Shown in pieces: positions 46,401-57,599 of a stretch of DNA of 64,000 bases (positions are counted from its first letter, which is position 1; every line of letters begins with the position of its first letter). The stretch is from positions 62,001-126,000 of the forward strand of contig JAHQIY010000044.1 of NCBI GenBank assembly GCA_019054805.1. The letters run 5' to 3'. Position numbers and translations under genes: made by a program. The notes beneath the pieces were generated by a model. That model saw only the letters and a program-made list of their open reading frames with translations. It was not told the origin of the DNA and ran no database searches. Source of the DNA: Brachionus manjavacas (lineage: Eukaryota > Rotifera > Eurotatoria > Ploima > Brachionidae).

Positions 46401-46594
46401 TTTAATTTATTAGTTTTTTCAATTAAACGAGCTTAGATTATAATATTTTTAAAGAGAAAATATGTTTTTTCTAGTTTACCACCAAGAAGTTGGAACGAAG
46501 TGCTCATTAGTTCCAAAGAACAAATGAAAATGAACAGACACAGCAACAGGCCTAAAATTTTACCAGCTATTCTAAGCGCTGAGAGTTTGTTCAT
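43436..46594 (-). CDS. SLC34A: SLC34 (type II) sodium-phosphate cotransporter
   Basis: Seven exons on the minus strand: 46480-46594, 46288-46377, 46201-46236, 46103-46155, 44035-44818, 43821-43986, 43436-43760; 522 residues, all phases consistent. Both inverted Na-Pi repeats are present: [17 protein letters not shown] in exon 2 with [16 protein letters not shown] across exons 3-4, and [20 protein letters not shown] with [16 protein letters not shown] in exon 5. The QSSS motifs form the substrate site. A large extracellular loop with N-x-T/S and cysteines lies between them. [11 protein letters not shown] and the SLKPYDRF tail are family-typical. The cytosolic N-terminus is nearly absent; the protein starts about ten residues before the first helix. 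Intron 44819-46102 is 1284 nt and contains a LINE scrap. Short N-terminus may mean a missed first exon. Confidence 0.9.
45445..45660 (-). mobile_element. CR1/L2-like LINE 3' end in SLC34 intron
   Basis: Minus strand reads [20 protein letters not shown] followed by a stop, then VTPVADNL and an ATAATAATA tail. Same C-terminal block (x-N-x-L-P-x-x-V..S-x-N-x-F-K) as other LINE ends in the window. Same strand as the host gene. Confidence 0.6.
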
Positions 46595-46599
46595 TTTTT

Positions 46600-47420
46600 A
46601 AATTACAAACAAAATTTTTAAAATTAGAATTCTGAATCTAATGTCTAGACACTCAGAGCTTCTATTGACCATGTCATATGAAAATGTTAATTTTTTAATA
46701 AATTATTTTTTTTGCTTTCAATTCGGACATCGATTATTTTATAGAATTCCCACTAAAACTTAAAATTGCCAATTGGGGCAGATGAAATTTCACAATAGAT
46801 CGGTGATCATAAAAAATTCGAATGTATTTTTTTGATTAATTAAAGAAATCAAATTTTGTATTATCAATAATTATTTTTAATTTTGTAAGATTTTTGTTTC
46901 TAGATCATCAAAACTAGAACAGTAGAACATTAAGCAAAATTAGATTAAAAATAAAAAAGAATTTACGTTTAAGAATTAATGGCCATTCGACCTGGTTATT
47001 CTTAAGCCTCTTTCTCCAGTCATTGTATGTCACTTATTTTAAGGCTTTTTAATGACAATTAAAATAAAATCGAGTGGTAATATACGAATTTTATTTAAAA
47101 AAATATTCACATTCACACTATTTGTGCCTTATAAAAAAAAGTTCTAATTTCGAAAAAAATTTTTAAAAAATTTCCTCATAAAAAAATTTTAAAATTAAAT
47201 TTTATTTATTCTTATTTTTTAGATATTAAGTTTAATGAAAATAATAATTTCAAAATAAACTAATATTTATTTTTGATAAACAAAATTTTTTTCCGAAAAC
47301 ATTTTTTATTCAAAATTAGATTACCCATTTCTTTGTAAATAATGTGGGTTTTCAAAAAATTTGTATTTAGAATCAAAATTTTTAATCTAAGTGAAAAAGT
47401 TACTCTTACTTTTTTACATC
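46600..47420. other. 5' flank of SLC34, nothing recognised
   Basis: AT-rich spacer; no TATA box singled out. Confidence 0.45.
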
Positions 47421-47425
47421 ATATA

Positions 47426-47580
47426 AAACTATGGAAAATGGTAAGACCAACCCTAAATCCTTGGAAATTACCCCGTGGTTCTAGTGTATAAATGGCCATA
47501 AGCCTAAGATTCCGAGACAAGTCCACCTCCTTTTAATAATCAAATATAATTTCAGCTATTACCTCAGTCTGCTTTTTTTT
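47426..47580 (-). ncRNA. unidentified conserved ncRNA candidate, third copy
   Basis: The 55-nt core (minus strand CCACGGGGTAATTTCCAAGG then GGTTGGTCTTACCATTTTCC) aligns with the inverted-repeat copies with many substitutions but the same hairpin logic (ACCA/TGGT, TCTTAC/GTAAGA). Upstream motif GCAGACTGAGGTAATAG is conserved, as is AATCTAATAAG further up. Sequence between motif and core is unrelated to the other copies. Paralogous or diverged gene of unknown class. Confidence 0.38.
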
Positions 47581-47737
47581 TATTTCAAAAAAATTTAAAC
47601 TTATTAGATTATATTACTTTATAATTGTTTCTTCACATTTTAGTTTATATCAAAAATTGCTCTATAAGCTTATTTAGTTTCCATTATTTTTTTTTTCATA
47701 ATGTTTTTTTAATTTTTTGTTTAATTTAAGATATTAA

Positions 47738-48322
47738 CACTAGAAGCACCAATGAGTCAAAAGGACTCTTTTTCGATTTTTGGCCGCTAAAATCTAAGTC
47801 AATTTTTGCTATTTGAGCATAATTTTTTTTTTCAGCATTAATATAAGAATAACTTTCTAAATCAACTAATTTCAAATAAAAAAAATATTTCCTTTGCACA
47901 AAATCAAGTATATACTACTAGAAGCAGCAAAAAGAAATTTTAAAATTTTGAATTTATCTACAAAATCAATGGATGAGTCATAAAATATTTATAAAAAGTA
48001 TACAAATCTTTAAAAAACTGAATCAAATCCTAATACTTGAACGAAGAAACGCAAATTTAAAAAATGCAAAAATTATTGTTTGCGTATTACATGAAAGACG
48101 AAAAATTGGTTCAAAAAGGAATGAATTCATTAGAAGAAAAAATTTTTGCCAGATACTTTTTTTGAGCCAAATTTTTATTTTTACTCAATTAAAATTAAGT
48201 TTTGAATAGATTTATCCAAATAATAGATTATTATCCATTTTTATCTATTAGATTCCATTAAAACAAGTCATTTTCACTCGTTTTGGTGCTTCTAGTAGTT
48301 AAAAATTTTGGTGCTTCTAATG
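47738..48322. mobile_element. piggyBac-type MITE (TTAA target)
   Basis: Ends CACTAGAAGCACC and, inverted, CATTAGAAGCACC, each flanked by TTAA (47734-47737, 48323-48326). The terminal motif repeats again 29 bp inside the right end and once more near 47913. TTAA target plus short ends is diagnostic of the piggyBac superfamily. The internal 78-codon frame (47973-48209) has no recognisable content. Confidence 0.85.
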
Positions 48323-48329
48323 TTAAAAT

Positions 48330-49070
48330 ATTAAAAGCCGATCTAAAATAACCAATTTTTTAAAACCTCACTAAATAAAAAATAGAATTTATTTACAAAT
48401 AATCAAATAATACTTATTACCTTATTACCTCAATCATTTTACACCAGAACTTCATGGGGTAGTTTGCACGATTTTACGCTATTATCAACGAAATTTTACA
48501 TTCTAAAATAACAATGCTGCTAAATCATTTTTATTTTTTTTTATACGATATTCAAAAAAAAAAATTAAGAGTTAGATATTCTAAATTTAAAAAAATTTAA
48601 TTAAATTTTTGCTCAGAATCGATAATAGTTTTCCAGAGTCTTTCTTTTAACTTCCGATCTTTTTAACATAATTAAAAAAAGATCATCAATATTTTAAATT
48701 TTTTGAAAATTTTTTTGAGGAATTAACGCTTCAGTTTTTTAAAATCTATGTCATTCTATATCATTTCGACTTAGAGTCAATATTAAGAGAAATTGTTTTA
48801 TTTAAATGGGGACACTAAAATTTATGAATTATTCTCTTTAATTTTTTGGAATTTTTTAAGTTGTTCTTTGGAATTTCAGCTATACTTTCAAATTTTTTTT
48901 TTAAATTCTTATTTTTTTTAAGGTTTATCAATCATCAAGTAAAAAAATTAAAAATTTATTTCTTTATTTTTGTTTTTTGTTTAAAAAAAAATGAAGGCCC
49001 TAAAGCTCGATGCTGGTATTCAAATTACTAATGAGAAATTAAGATCTAACATCACCGGTTCCTAATTTAA
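48330..49070. other. intergenic, nothing recognised
   Basis: AT-rich. A GGCCCTAAAGCTCGATGCTG stretch at 48994 loosely resembles a LINE tail. Confidence 0.4.
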
Positions 49071-49079
49071 CTTACGATT

Positions 49080-49262
49080 TTATTTGATTGTTCCCCAATT
49101 TGCGAAGATCATTTATTGTCTGATCTGGTAGAGATGCAATGGTAGCTTTCTTCCTGACTCGTTTCTTCGACACTGTCCCTTGGTGGATTTGAGGTCGTTA
49201 TTTATGACGCTTGGCAAGGTCGTGCCTGGTCTGCCTCGGAAGATCTTGGCGTTGGTATTGAA
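49080..49262 (-). mobile_element. possible retrotransposon 3' coding scrap
   Basis: GC-richer island whose minus strand reads RGRPGTTLPSVINNDLKSTK, and in another frame KATIASLPDQTINDLRKLGN. The wording is LINE-like (T-L-P..x-N-D-L-K) but broken. Low confidence. Confidence 0.3.
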
Positions 49263-49565
49263 ATTTTTTTATACAGAACATAAATGATTTTTACAGAAAA
49301 ATTTAAAACTTTAATAATAAAAATAATAATTAGCTACTGCAAATAATAATAATTTCTATAGATAGGGATTTTTTAACTTATCGTACTCATTTTTGAAGTT
49401 ATTAACTGAGCAAGAATTGATTACTTTCTCAGGAACTTTACTATTGATAAAAAAGTGTTCCCTCTGACAACAATTTTGGTCTGCCCTGATAGTCTTCTCT
49501 TTTATCCTCTGATTTCCTGAGCTGCTCCTGATGAAGCTATCGAGTTACATCTAGTAGGAATTTTT

Positions 49566-50428
49566 GGGTCAATCTAATTTTGTGATCCAATGTTCACAAG
49601 ATTTGTGAACATTCAATGATCACTGGGTTCGTGATCTCCTCAAGATCACTAAACTAGTGATCACAAAATTTGTGATCATATTTTTTTAAAAAAGTTAACA
49701 ACAAAATTAAATTAAATAGTTTATTGAATTATGTGATCTTTAAGTAAATTTAGTGATCATTGATTCGATTTAGTGATCAATGATTCAATTTAGTTATCAA
49801 TTAAATTTTTGACAAAAAAAGTAAAATAAAAATATCAATGTTAAAAAAAAATAAACATGAATTTAATGCATCTTCGACTTGTGTAACTTTACTACTTTAT
49901 CATTCTTAAACATCTTTTTACAAATTGGACACTGAGTGGGATTTTCATGCTTACTTAGCGCTTGTTTGACAGCCAATTCCGTTTCATCTGAACATTTGGG
50001 TTCAGTTAAAGACTCTTTTTCATAAACCAAAGACCTTATTTTAGGTGGATTTAAATTTAAATTCTTTAACTTAATACTATAATACAAATTTTTTAATTTT
50101 GTTTTAGATTTTTATAGCTTCTTTACTCTTTTTTGTTTTCTATATATTTGCAAGATTTTTATATTTAATCTTCATGCTTTTTTAAATTACACACATTGCC
50201 AAAAAAAAATTCTTGAATAAAATAAAAAATTTGGTGATCAGTTGTTAAATTTTGTGATCATTAATTTTGTTGTGTGATCATGCTTTAAGTTTGGTGATCT
50301 AGCCGTATTTACAATTGATCACAAATTTTTTGATCACCAGTTTAGTGGTCTTGAGGAGATCACGAACCCAGTGATCATTGAATGTTCACAAATCTTGTGA
50401 ACATTGGATCACAAAATTAGATTGACCC
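49566..50428. mobile_element. inverted-repeat DNA element carrying a C2H2 zinc finger
   Basis: 863 bp with about 100-bp, nearly perfect inverted ends starting GGGTCAATCTAATTTTGTGA and rich in GTGATCA/TGATCAC. Flanks GAATTTTT and GAAGTTTT could be an 8-bp target duplication with one change. The interior holds the frame at 49863-50087. Confidence 0.85.
49863..50087 (-). CDS. C2H2 zinc-finger fragment inside a MITE
   Basis: About 74 codons ending CPICKKMFKNDKVVKLHKSK-MH and a stop. Spacing C-x2-C-x12-H-x4-H is a complete C2H2 finger. Upstream is EKESLTEPKCSDETELAVKQ. The first codon of the frame is not a convincing start and the piece lacks an upstream exon, so it is a captured or residual fragment. 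Either transposase-associated or taken from a host gene. Confidence 0.5.
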   Translation of the reverse strand: MYYSIKLKNLNLNPPKIRSLVYEKESLTEPKCSDETELAVKQALSKHENPTQCPICKKMFKNDKVVKLHKSKMH

Positions 50429-50579
50429 GAAGTTTTGTCCAATTAACTTTATTGATACCACTTTGGAATTTAAAAAGCTGGATCAAGTCACCTCTTTCTC
50501 TTCGCTCGAAAAGCGGAATTTAACCAAGAACTGCTAGTCTCTTGCTATATCCCCAGTTACAGATTCTTAATTCGAATAT

Positions 50580-51585
50580 TTTTTTACTCAACCGAATTTT
50601 TTTTATTTGTCATAAGATTGTCCATTTTGTTAATAAAGAGCAAAATGCTATTTTGAAAAAATTGAATCTTTTTAACTTCTGATTATAATTTCTTGATTGT
50701 TTGACTTGAATCTTGCTCTTTATGGAACAGATTCCTCTTTTTATATCGGACAAATAAAAAAAATTAGCTTTCATTTATTAATAAAATTTATTTTTTTTTT
50801 TTAAATAAAAAGTAATAAAATGTTTTGCTCCAAACTTTACTGCCGCTAATTTCAGATAAGAATTTAAAATATCTAGAACGAGAATTTTTAAAATAAAAAT
50901 TTTAAATATTTTCTTTGTTGTAATTTAAAATCTTCTTGTTTACTATTTTTGAACTGAATTTTTTCAATAAATTAATGTTTGTTTAAACATTTTTAAAAAA
51001 TTTTAAAAAATCAAAAAAAATCTATATATTTGGCAAAAGCAAGGAAAGGAAGTCCAAGAGTGTTAGACTTTTAAATTAATCAGCATTTTTTATAATTGCA
51101 AATTTAACTAATTAGATTTTTTTTCTTTTAAAATAACTTGATACCCTGAAAAATTAGTGAAAAATTGATAATTAGTCAAAGTCAAAGAATTTAAAAGCAT
51201 AAATGTTCTTAATCAGCACATCGAGTTCTTTATTATTTAAAAAAAGATTATTTATTCTTCTTTATTAATTATTTATTCTTCATTATCACTTACTTTAAAA
51301 GCTAATTGTCCAGTTTCTTTTAGGTTCTCCCACATAAAACAAGTTTTCGGACATCCGGATAGAATAGTAAAAATCGTAAAAATTCAATTTAATGTTTAAA
51401 AACACAAAATGAAAAATTAACTTAACCTTTTTTCTTGCTTTTAATTTGTTTTGCTTTTTCCATTTATTAAAATTAATATTAAACAAAAAAATAATTAAAA
51501 CAAATGTTAACAAAATTAAGTATTTATCAAAACAAAATTATTATAACTTGATAAAATAATTTTCAATTTAAATTTGTTTTTAAAT
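50580..51585. other. spacer upstream of EMC8
   Basis: AT-rich. The minus-strand frame at 51295-51513 is Lys/Phe-rich low complexity and not supported. Confidence 0.45.
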
Positions 51586-51590
51586 CTAAC

Positions 51591-52295
51591 ATGAAAGATA
51601 TATCTATAAGTAATTTGGCTTACAGCAAGCTTTTTCTACATGTGGCAAAGTATCCACAACTTTCTTGCAATGGTCTTTTATTGTCCAAAGCATCTAAAAA
51701 CCAGGGGGTTCAGTTTGTTGATTGCGTGCCTTTATTCCACTCATCTTTCACACTGGCACCATCATTTGAAATAGCTCTTAGCCAAATAGATTCATATTGC
51801 CAACAAAATGGGTTGGAAATATCTGGCTTTTATCATGCTTTTGACAACAATAATCAAGCAGAGTAGGTATGTGAAAATTTTGGTCAAGTTAAATTTAAAA
51901 TTTTGCCAAGGCCCAACTTGATTTGTTATAAACTAGCAGAAAAGCTAAAAGAAAATGGCAATGTGTCTTTATGCTTTATGATAGATAACAGCAAAATAAA
52001 TCCTTCAAACAGAGTACCATGTTTTGATGTTTATAATTTTGGAGATGATCAAAAGCTAAAGAAGACTTCAGCGTAAATTAAACTGAAATAGATTTTTGGT
52101 CTGAATTTAAAATTTTATTTTAGTCACGTAAAATTAGAAGACGGCACTTATCAGACTTGTGAGAGATTGTTAGAGGAAAATAAGTTCAGTTTAATTAATG
52201 ACTTTGATAATCATTTGGATGATATTAAAAAAGATTGGCGAAATTTGGATTTAAATGAAAACATACATGCAGTCGAGTCTCTATCAGCCAAATAA
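51591..52295 (+). CDS. EMC8: EMC8/EMC9, ER membrane protein complex subunit
   Basis: Three exons: 51591-51862, 51911-52072, 52124-52295; 201 residues (human EMC8 210); introns 48 and 51 nt. The N-terminus ISNLAYSKLFLHVAKYPQLS with CNGLLL is the MPN-like (UPF0172) start. VQFVDCVPLFHSSFTLAPSFE and ISGFYHAF follow. Exon 3 has the C-terminal SLINDFDNHLDDIKKDWRN. MPN fold without the JAMM metal residues. Cytosolic subunit of the EMC insertase, which places tail-anchored and multipass proteins in the ER membrane. Clean phases (2,2). Confidence 0.93.
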
Positions 52296-53930
52296 TTAAA
52301 ACTCTAAATAGAAGTTCAATGTCTTTTAAACTCACTTTTTTAAATAAATTTTTTATCTAATTCATTTTTAGTCATTATAATCAGATATATTGAACTAAAG
52401 AATTTAGTAGTTTGATCAAAAAAAGCTTTAACATTTAACAATTATCCGAATTTTTTTCTTTATAAAGATCAAATATCTTCTTGGATTATTTTAACTTAAT
52501 TTAAAAATCGAAAAATATATGTTTTATAAATTAATCGATTGAATGTCCTCTTTTTCTTCATTTTACCTTTAGGATTCTTTTTAAATTAAATAAAATTAAA
52601 AATAAAGATTTAGGTATTTTTAAAGTTTTTTTTTTTACATAACAAAAATAAATTTATTCTTACAAAAATATTATAAATTTTTTGACTTTTTAATTGGAAA
52701 AATATCTCTGTTTATTTTAATGTAGTGGTGAATTCAGACCCTTAATCAAAATTTTGTTTTAAAAGTCTATTAAAAGTAAAATAAATCGAAGTTCACATCA
52801 AAAATTAGCAAAAAAAGTTTATTAATATTAATATAATTCTATTAAATTATGTACAAAAGAACAATACAGAATGTAGAAATTTTTTAAGTTAAATTTAAAA
52901 ATTCTATCAATTTAAATGAATCGAGATTTGTTCATTCTATTTTCTTTTTGCATAAATCTCATTAGAATGGAGACAGATAAATAAATTTAAATTATTTGTT
53001 AATACCAGACTTGTTTTTAAGTCATAAGTCTTAAGTTAAGTCAAGTCAATGACTAAGTTAAGTCAAGTCAATGACCAAGTCCGGACTTGGACTTTAATTT
53101 TAGTGACTTCGATTTCAACCAGGCCGCCACAATAACTACCTGGAATAGCAAAAAAATCTTGTTGCTGGGCTTTTTAAAAAATGATTTCTCAAAAAATTAA
53201 AAAATTCATTAAATATTTTAATTCAATTAAAGTGTTGACCAGAGATAATTTAATTAAATCATGAAAAGATACATTAAAGGTAGTTTGTTGCACTATGTTG
53301 CTATTTTTTTAATCTAAAAAAAAGAAAATATTTTTGTTCATTACGTCATCAATAAGATTAAGATTTAAATTTGATATATTATATTTTCTAATAAAGATAA
53401 AAATTTTTGATTAATTTTTAAAATTGCTCTCAAATTCATTGTCCCTTTTTATTAAGATGTCAATAAGAAGAAATTCAAAAGTGTAAAAATTATAAATAGC
53501 TGACTGCAATTTAAAAAAAAATGTCATCTTTCATATTTTGAACTAAAATTTAATTTAATAAAATTATCTCTGGTCAACAATTTAATTCTGAAATCTGGTA
53601 TTCAATTTAGTACTGAAATTCTAGACGCCAACTTTTTTTTGTCAAAAAAGAAAGATATCTAAAATTTAAATTAAAAAAATTAGCTCTCCAAGAAGTTCCA
53701 AGCTCCCAGCTTCACTCTCTTTCAAATTTCAAAAATCTCCCAATGCTTTCTATTTCTTAGCCCAGGATGCTTTCTTGAAAACATTAATGTTTATTGTTCA
53801 AAAATATTTCTCATATTTTGTAAATAAAATTTTGATTTTTACCTTCTTTTACTATAGACAAATACTTAAACCTCATTTTAATATAACAATCAAATATTTT
53901 AGCAAAATAAAAGCATATTATTTTAAGACA
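52296..53930. other. spacer with small tandem repeat at 53031-53085
   Basis: AAGTTAAGTCAAGTCAATGAC is present twice in tandem near 53033-53075, followed by a stretch (53125-53147) shared with 3984-4006. No gene recognised. Confidence 0.5.
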
Positions 53931-54119
53931 AGTGTTAGCTAAATTCAAATCTAAACCAATCAGTTCAAACCACGAAATAACCTATTCTTATAAAAAAAAA
54001 CTTAAAAAATTCAAGACCTTTAGGAGACAAAAAAAACAAAAAATTAAAAAAAAACTTCGCGAAAAATCCCCATCTAAAGCAACCAAATACTGCTGGAAAT
54101 TCAGCAACCATTTGAAAAA

Positions 54120-55792
54120 ATGAAAAAACTAGTCTTGTTTAACTATCTCGTTGTCCTTTTCAAACTTCAATTAAATGGTACTTTTTTTTGTTGATCTAAA
54201 AGTAAAATTCAAAAAAAAATATTTTTTTCTCTAGTTTTAGTCACTGGAATGACGAGTGCTGAGGCTGAGATGCATCTGGAGGCTGGCAAAAAGCTCCTGG
54301 CTGCCGGTCAACTAGCCGACGCTCTCACCCAGTTTCACTCAGCCATTGACGGTGATCCGAACAATTACATGTCGTTTTATCGCCGTGGCACAGTCTATCT
54401 AGCTATGGGAAAATTTAAATCGGCTCTGTCCGATTTTAGCCGAGTCATCGAGCTAAAGCCCGACTTTAGCTCTGCTCGTCTTCAAAGAGCCAATATTTAC
54501 TTTAAAAGAGGCCAATTTGCCGATGCCATCAGTGACTATCAATCCATAGTAATTTAACAAAAAAAATCTTTTTTTTTAATTTTATTTAAATTTATTCTAA
54601 GATTGTTTCCGATTCCTCTAATTCGGAAGCTAAATCAAAATTAGAAAAGTGCCATTCCATTTTGGACAGCTTAGAGCTCGCCAGACACCACCAAAATCTG
54701 CGAGATTTTCCCGCAGCCATTGATCTCTACACCAATATTCTAGAAGTACTTTTCTTTTTTATTTGGTTAAATTTGAGTTTTTGTCACCAAAAAAATTAAT
54801 AAATATTTTTAAATTTTACAAAAATTGTTTTTCAGACTTGTCCTTGGTCGACGGAAGTTCATGAGCTTCGTTCGGACTGCTACTTGAACATAGGCGATGT
54901 GAACAAAGCCATATTTGACATAAACGCGCTGGCCAAACTCATACCGGACAATACGGATGCATACTACCGGCTTAGCGAGCTGCATTACTCAATTGGGGAG
55001 GCTGATTTGGCGCTGAACGATGTGAGAGAATGTCTCAAATTGGATGCGGACCACAAAAAATGCTCCAACATGTACAAAAAATTGAGGAAATTGACCAAAA
55101 TTTTGGACCGAATGAAAAAAGCTCATGACGAGAACAAATTTGTGGAGTGTGTGGCCGAGGCTAATTCAGTGCTTGGTCAGGACCCGTCTTCACACGCGTT
55201 CCGTCAAAAAGCTCAGTCATTCATTTGCAGTTGTAATTCAAAGGCCAAAGAGAGCAAAAAAGCCATCGATTCTTGTTCCGAAATTCTTAAATGGAACTCG
55301 AACGACGCTGACGCCTTGTTCCACAGAGCCAAGGCGTACATAGTCGACGAGGAGCTTGACAAAGCCCAGATCGATGCTCAGAAGCTTCATGAAGTAGAGA
55401 ACAGCCAGAGAAGTGGTGAATTATTGGAAAAGATCAATAAGCTGATAAAACAAAGCAAAAAGAGGGACTATTATAAAATTTTGGGGGTGAAGCGGTCGGC
55501 TGATAAGGCCACAATAATGAAAGCGTACCGCAAGATGGCCCACAAGTGGCACCCGGATAAATATGATGGTCCAGAAAAGGATCAGGCTCAGAAAATGTTT
55601 ATTGATATTGCAGCGGCCAAAGAAGTGCTGTCTGATCCTGAAAAAAGGGCGAAATTTGACAATGGCGAAGATCCACTTGATCCCGAAGAGCAGTCTCAGG
55701 GTCATGGCTTCAATCCGTTTCAGCAAGGGTTTAATCCGTTTGGTGGTGGTTTTGGTGGCGGTGGATATCAATTTAAGTTTAAATTTAATTAA
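54120..55792 (+). CDS. DNAJC3: DNAJC3 / P58IPK, ER-lumenal HSP40 co-chaperone
   Basis: Four exons: 54120-54177, 54235-54548, 54602-54745, 54836-55792; 490 residues (human 504). Exon 1 encodes a signal peptide (MKKLVLFNYLVVLFKLQLN). About nine TPR repeats follow, opening LEAGKKLLAAGQLADALTQF. The J domain is at about 382-445 (RDYYKILGVKRSADK with HPD near 412, then FIDIAAAKEVLSDPEKRAKF and DNGEDPLDPE). Gly/Phe-rich end FNPFGGGFGGG to QFKFKFN. It binds unfolded clients through TPRs and hands them to BiP. No KDEL, as in the mammalian protein. The exon 2 acceptor could be 54234 or 54240, changing two residues. The TGA of an upstream Lys-rich frame overlaps its ATG. Confidence 0.95.
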
Positions 55793-56445
55793 TTAATCGT
55801 CCCTGAATCTGATACCAGTTGTATTAAGTATACAATTAGCTAATTTTGTTAAATTTTGAACGAATTTTTTTTTTTTCGTTGGTTTTTAACTTATTTTAAT
55901 GATTTTTTATCTTTTAAATAAAATGTATAATATTCTGATTCGAATAAAGTCTATTTTATATTTTTAATAGTTTTAGACTTAAGTTAAAACTTAAAAATCT
56001 AAGTAAATTGGGCTTTTTTTGTTTTTCAAAGATCTTGTACAGATGCAAATTTTACATGTCTCTTTTGTTCACAAATACATTTTATGAATAAAAATAGTAT
56101 TTTTTTAGATTTATTTTTTCATTGTTGGCTGAAAAAGTTGAAAAAGAAACTTCTAAAACTTGAAAAGTTACTGAGATTAATTCTCTTTTATTTTTATTTT
56201 AAAAAATGTTTCTCTGATGCTGATAGATTTTAAAAATAAGTTTTCAAAAAGAAAATTGGCCATAGGCTGTTATAGTGGGGAGTCTACATGCGCTTCTTCT
56301 TGGAGACTCAAGTTTCCAACAGCATTAATACTACTACTGCTACTACTACTAAAATGAGAAAAGGTACCTTAAACCTTCGCAATAAATAGTAGATTAACTA
56401 AATAAATAGTAAATATTAAATAAATACTAAATAGTAGATTATCAG
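55793..56445. other. spacer; LINE-like tail near 56280-56350
   Basis: After the DNAJC3 polyadenylation region (AATAAA at about 55918). The stretch at 56270-56350 ends in ACTACTACTGCTACTACTAC, like the CTA-rich tail of the LINE at 18790. Confidence 0.4.
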
Positions 56446-56450
56446 ATAGT

Positions 56451-57431
56451 ACTGCCAAAATTTCCAAAATTTCTCGAAAAAAAACGATTTTCATGAAAAA
56501 AAATTTTTTTTTTTGAATTTTTGAAAAAGGAAAACAAAAAAAAATATTTTGACAAAAATTGACGTAAATTTCGGTAAATTCTTGTAAAAAAAGGTAAAAA
56601 ATCGTAAAAATTCAACAGAAAAGGAAAAATGGATTTTTTATTATTTCATTCAATTTTTTCTAAACAAATTATGAAAATTAATATGTATTTGTCATTTATT
56701 TGTTTTCCCAAATCAGTATTTGAATATATTAAGTACGAAAATGTTAAATTATTTTCTTATATACAAAAATTATCAAAAATCATTTATAAAGAGCTCTATA
56801 AAAAAAAGAAATACAATCAGAATTTAATGATCTGACCAGTCACCATTTCTTTCACTTACAATCTCAACAACCTAGAAATGTTTTATTAAAAAATTAAAAT
56901 AATGAAATTTTTTAATATTTTTTACATATTTAAGATGATTTATATATTTCTTACATTTTTCAACTGTCAAAGTTTTTTGAAATGCTTAATATCAAAAGTA
57001 AAATAATATGCTTTAAATGAAATCAAAAGTTAGACATAAATTTTTTTAAAAAGCTGGGCTTGTAAAATTTATTCCAAAAGGATCAACATTCAAAGAAGCT
57101 TGGGACAAGACAGCTAACAGCTTAAAAGCAGAAAAAGCTAGAAAATAAAATTTATTTTGTAAATAATGTTTAAATATTAATTTTCAATAAAAAATTAATA
57201 TTTAAACATTATGTATTTTAATTTGTTTAGAAAAAATTGAATGAAATAATAAAAAATCCATTTTTCCTTTTCTGTTGAATTTTTACCATTTTTACCTTTT
57301 TCTACAAGAATTTACCGAAATTTACGTCAATGTTTGACAAAAAAATTTATTTTGTTTTCCTTTTTCAAAAATTCAGAAAAAAAATTTTTTTCATGAAAAT
57401 CGGTTTTTTTCGAGAAATTTTGGAAATTTTT
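56451..57431. mobile_element. fold-back (long inverted repeat) element
   Basis: Arms 56454-56670 and 57221-57431 are reverse complements over about 210 bp (for example AAAAATGGATTTTTTATTAT against its mirror at 57245). A second smaller inverted pair (AATAATGTTTAAATATTAAT, 57162 and 57190-57211) is nested near the right arm. The loop frame at 56629-56835 has no homologue. Outside the right arm, GTAAATT-rich sequence to 57600 resembles the MITE at 15814. Confidence 0.8.
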
Positions 57432-57599
57432 TTTTTCACTGAATTTTACAATAATTTATCGGTATTTTACGATAATTATCGTTATTTTACGAAAAATACC
57501 CTTTTTTAGATTACCATATTTTACGGTAAATATGGTAAAATATCGTGAATTTACCATAATTTACGTTAAATATAGTGAATTCAAGGTATCGTAGCAGCA

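Larger units (their letters stand above)
49370..50570 (-). mobile_element. CR1-like LINE 3' part, split by a DNA element
   Basis: Right piece (50420-50545) reads on the minus strand KRLAVLG, stop, IPLFERRERGDLIQLFKFQS then GINKVNW. Left piece (49370-49560) reads REHFFINSKVPEKVINSCSV then NNFKNEYDK. Together these are the R-R-x-R-G-D-L-I..F-x-x-x-x-V-P-x-x-V block of a CR1/L2 ORF2 C-terminus. It is interrupted by the element at 49566-50428. Confidence 0.75.
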
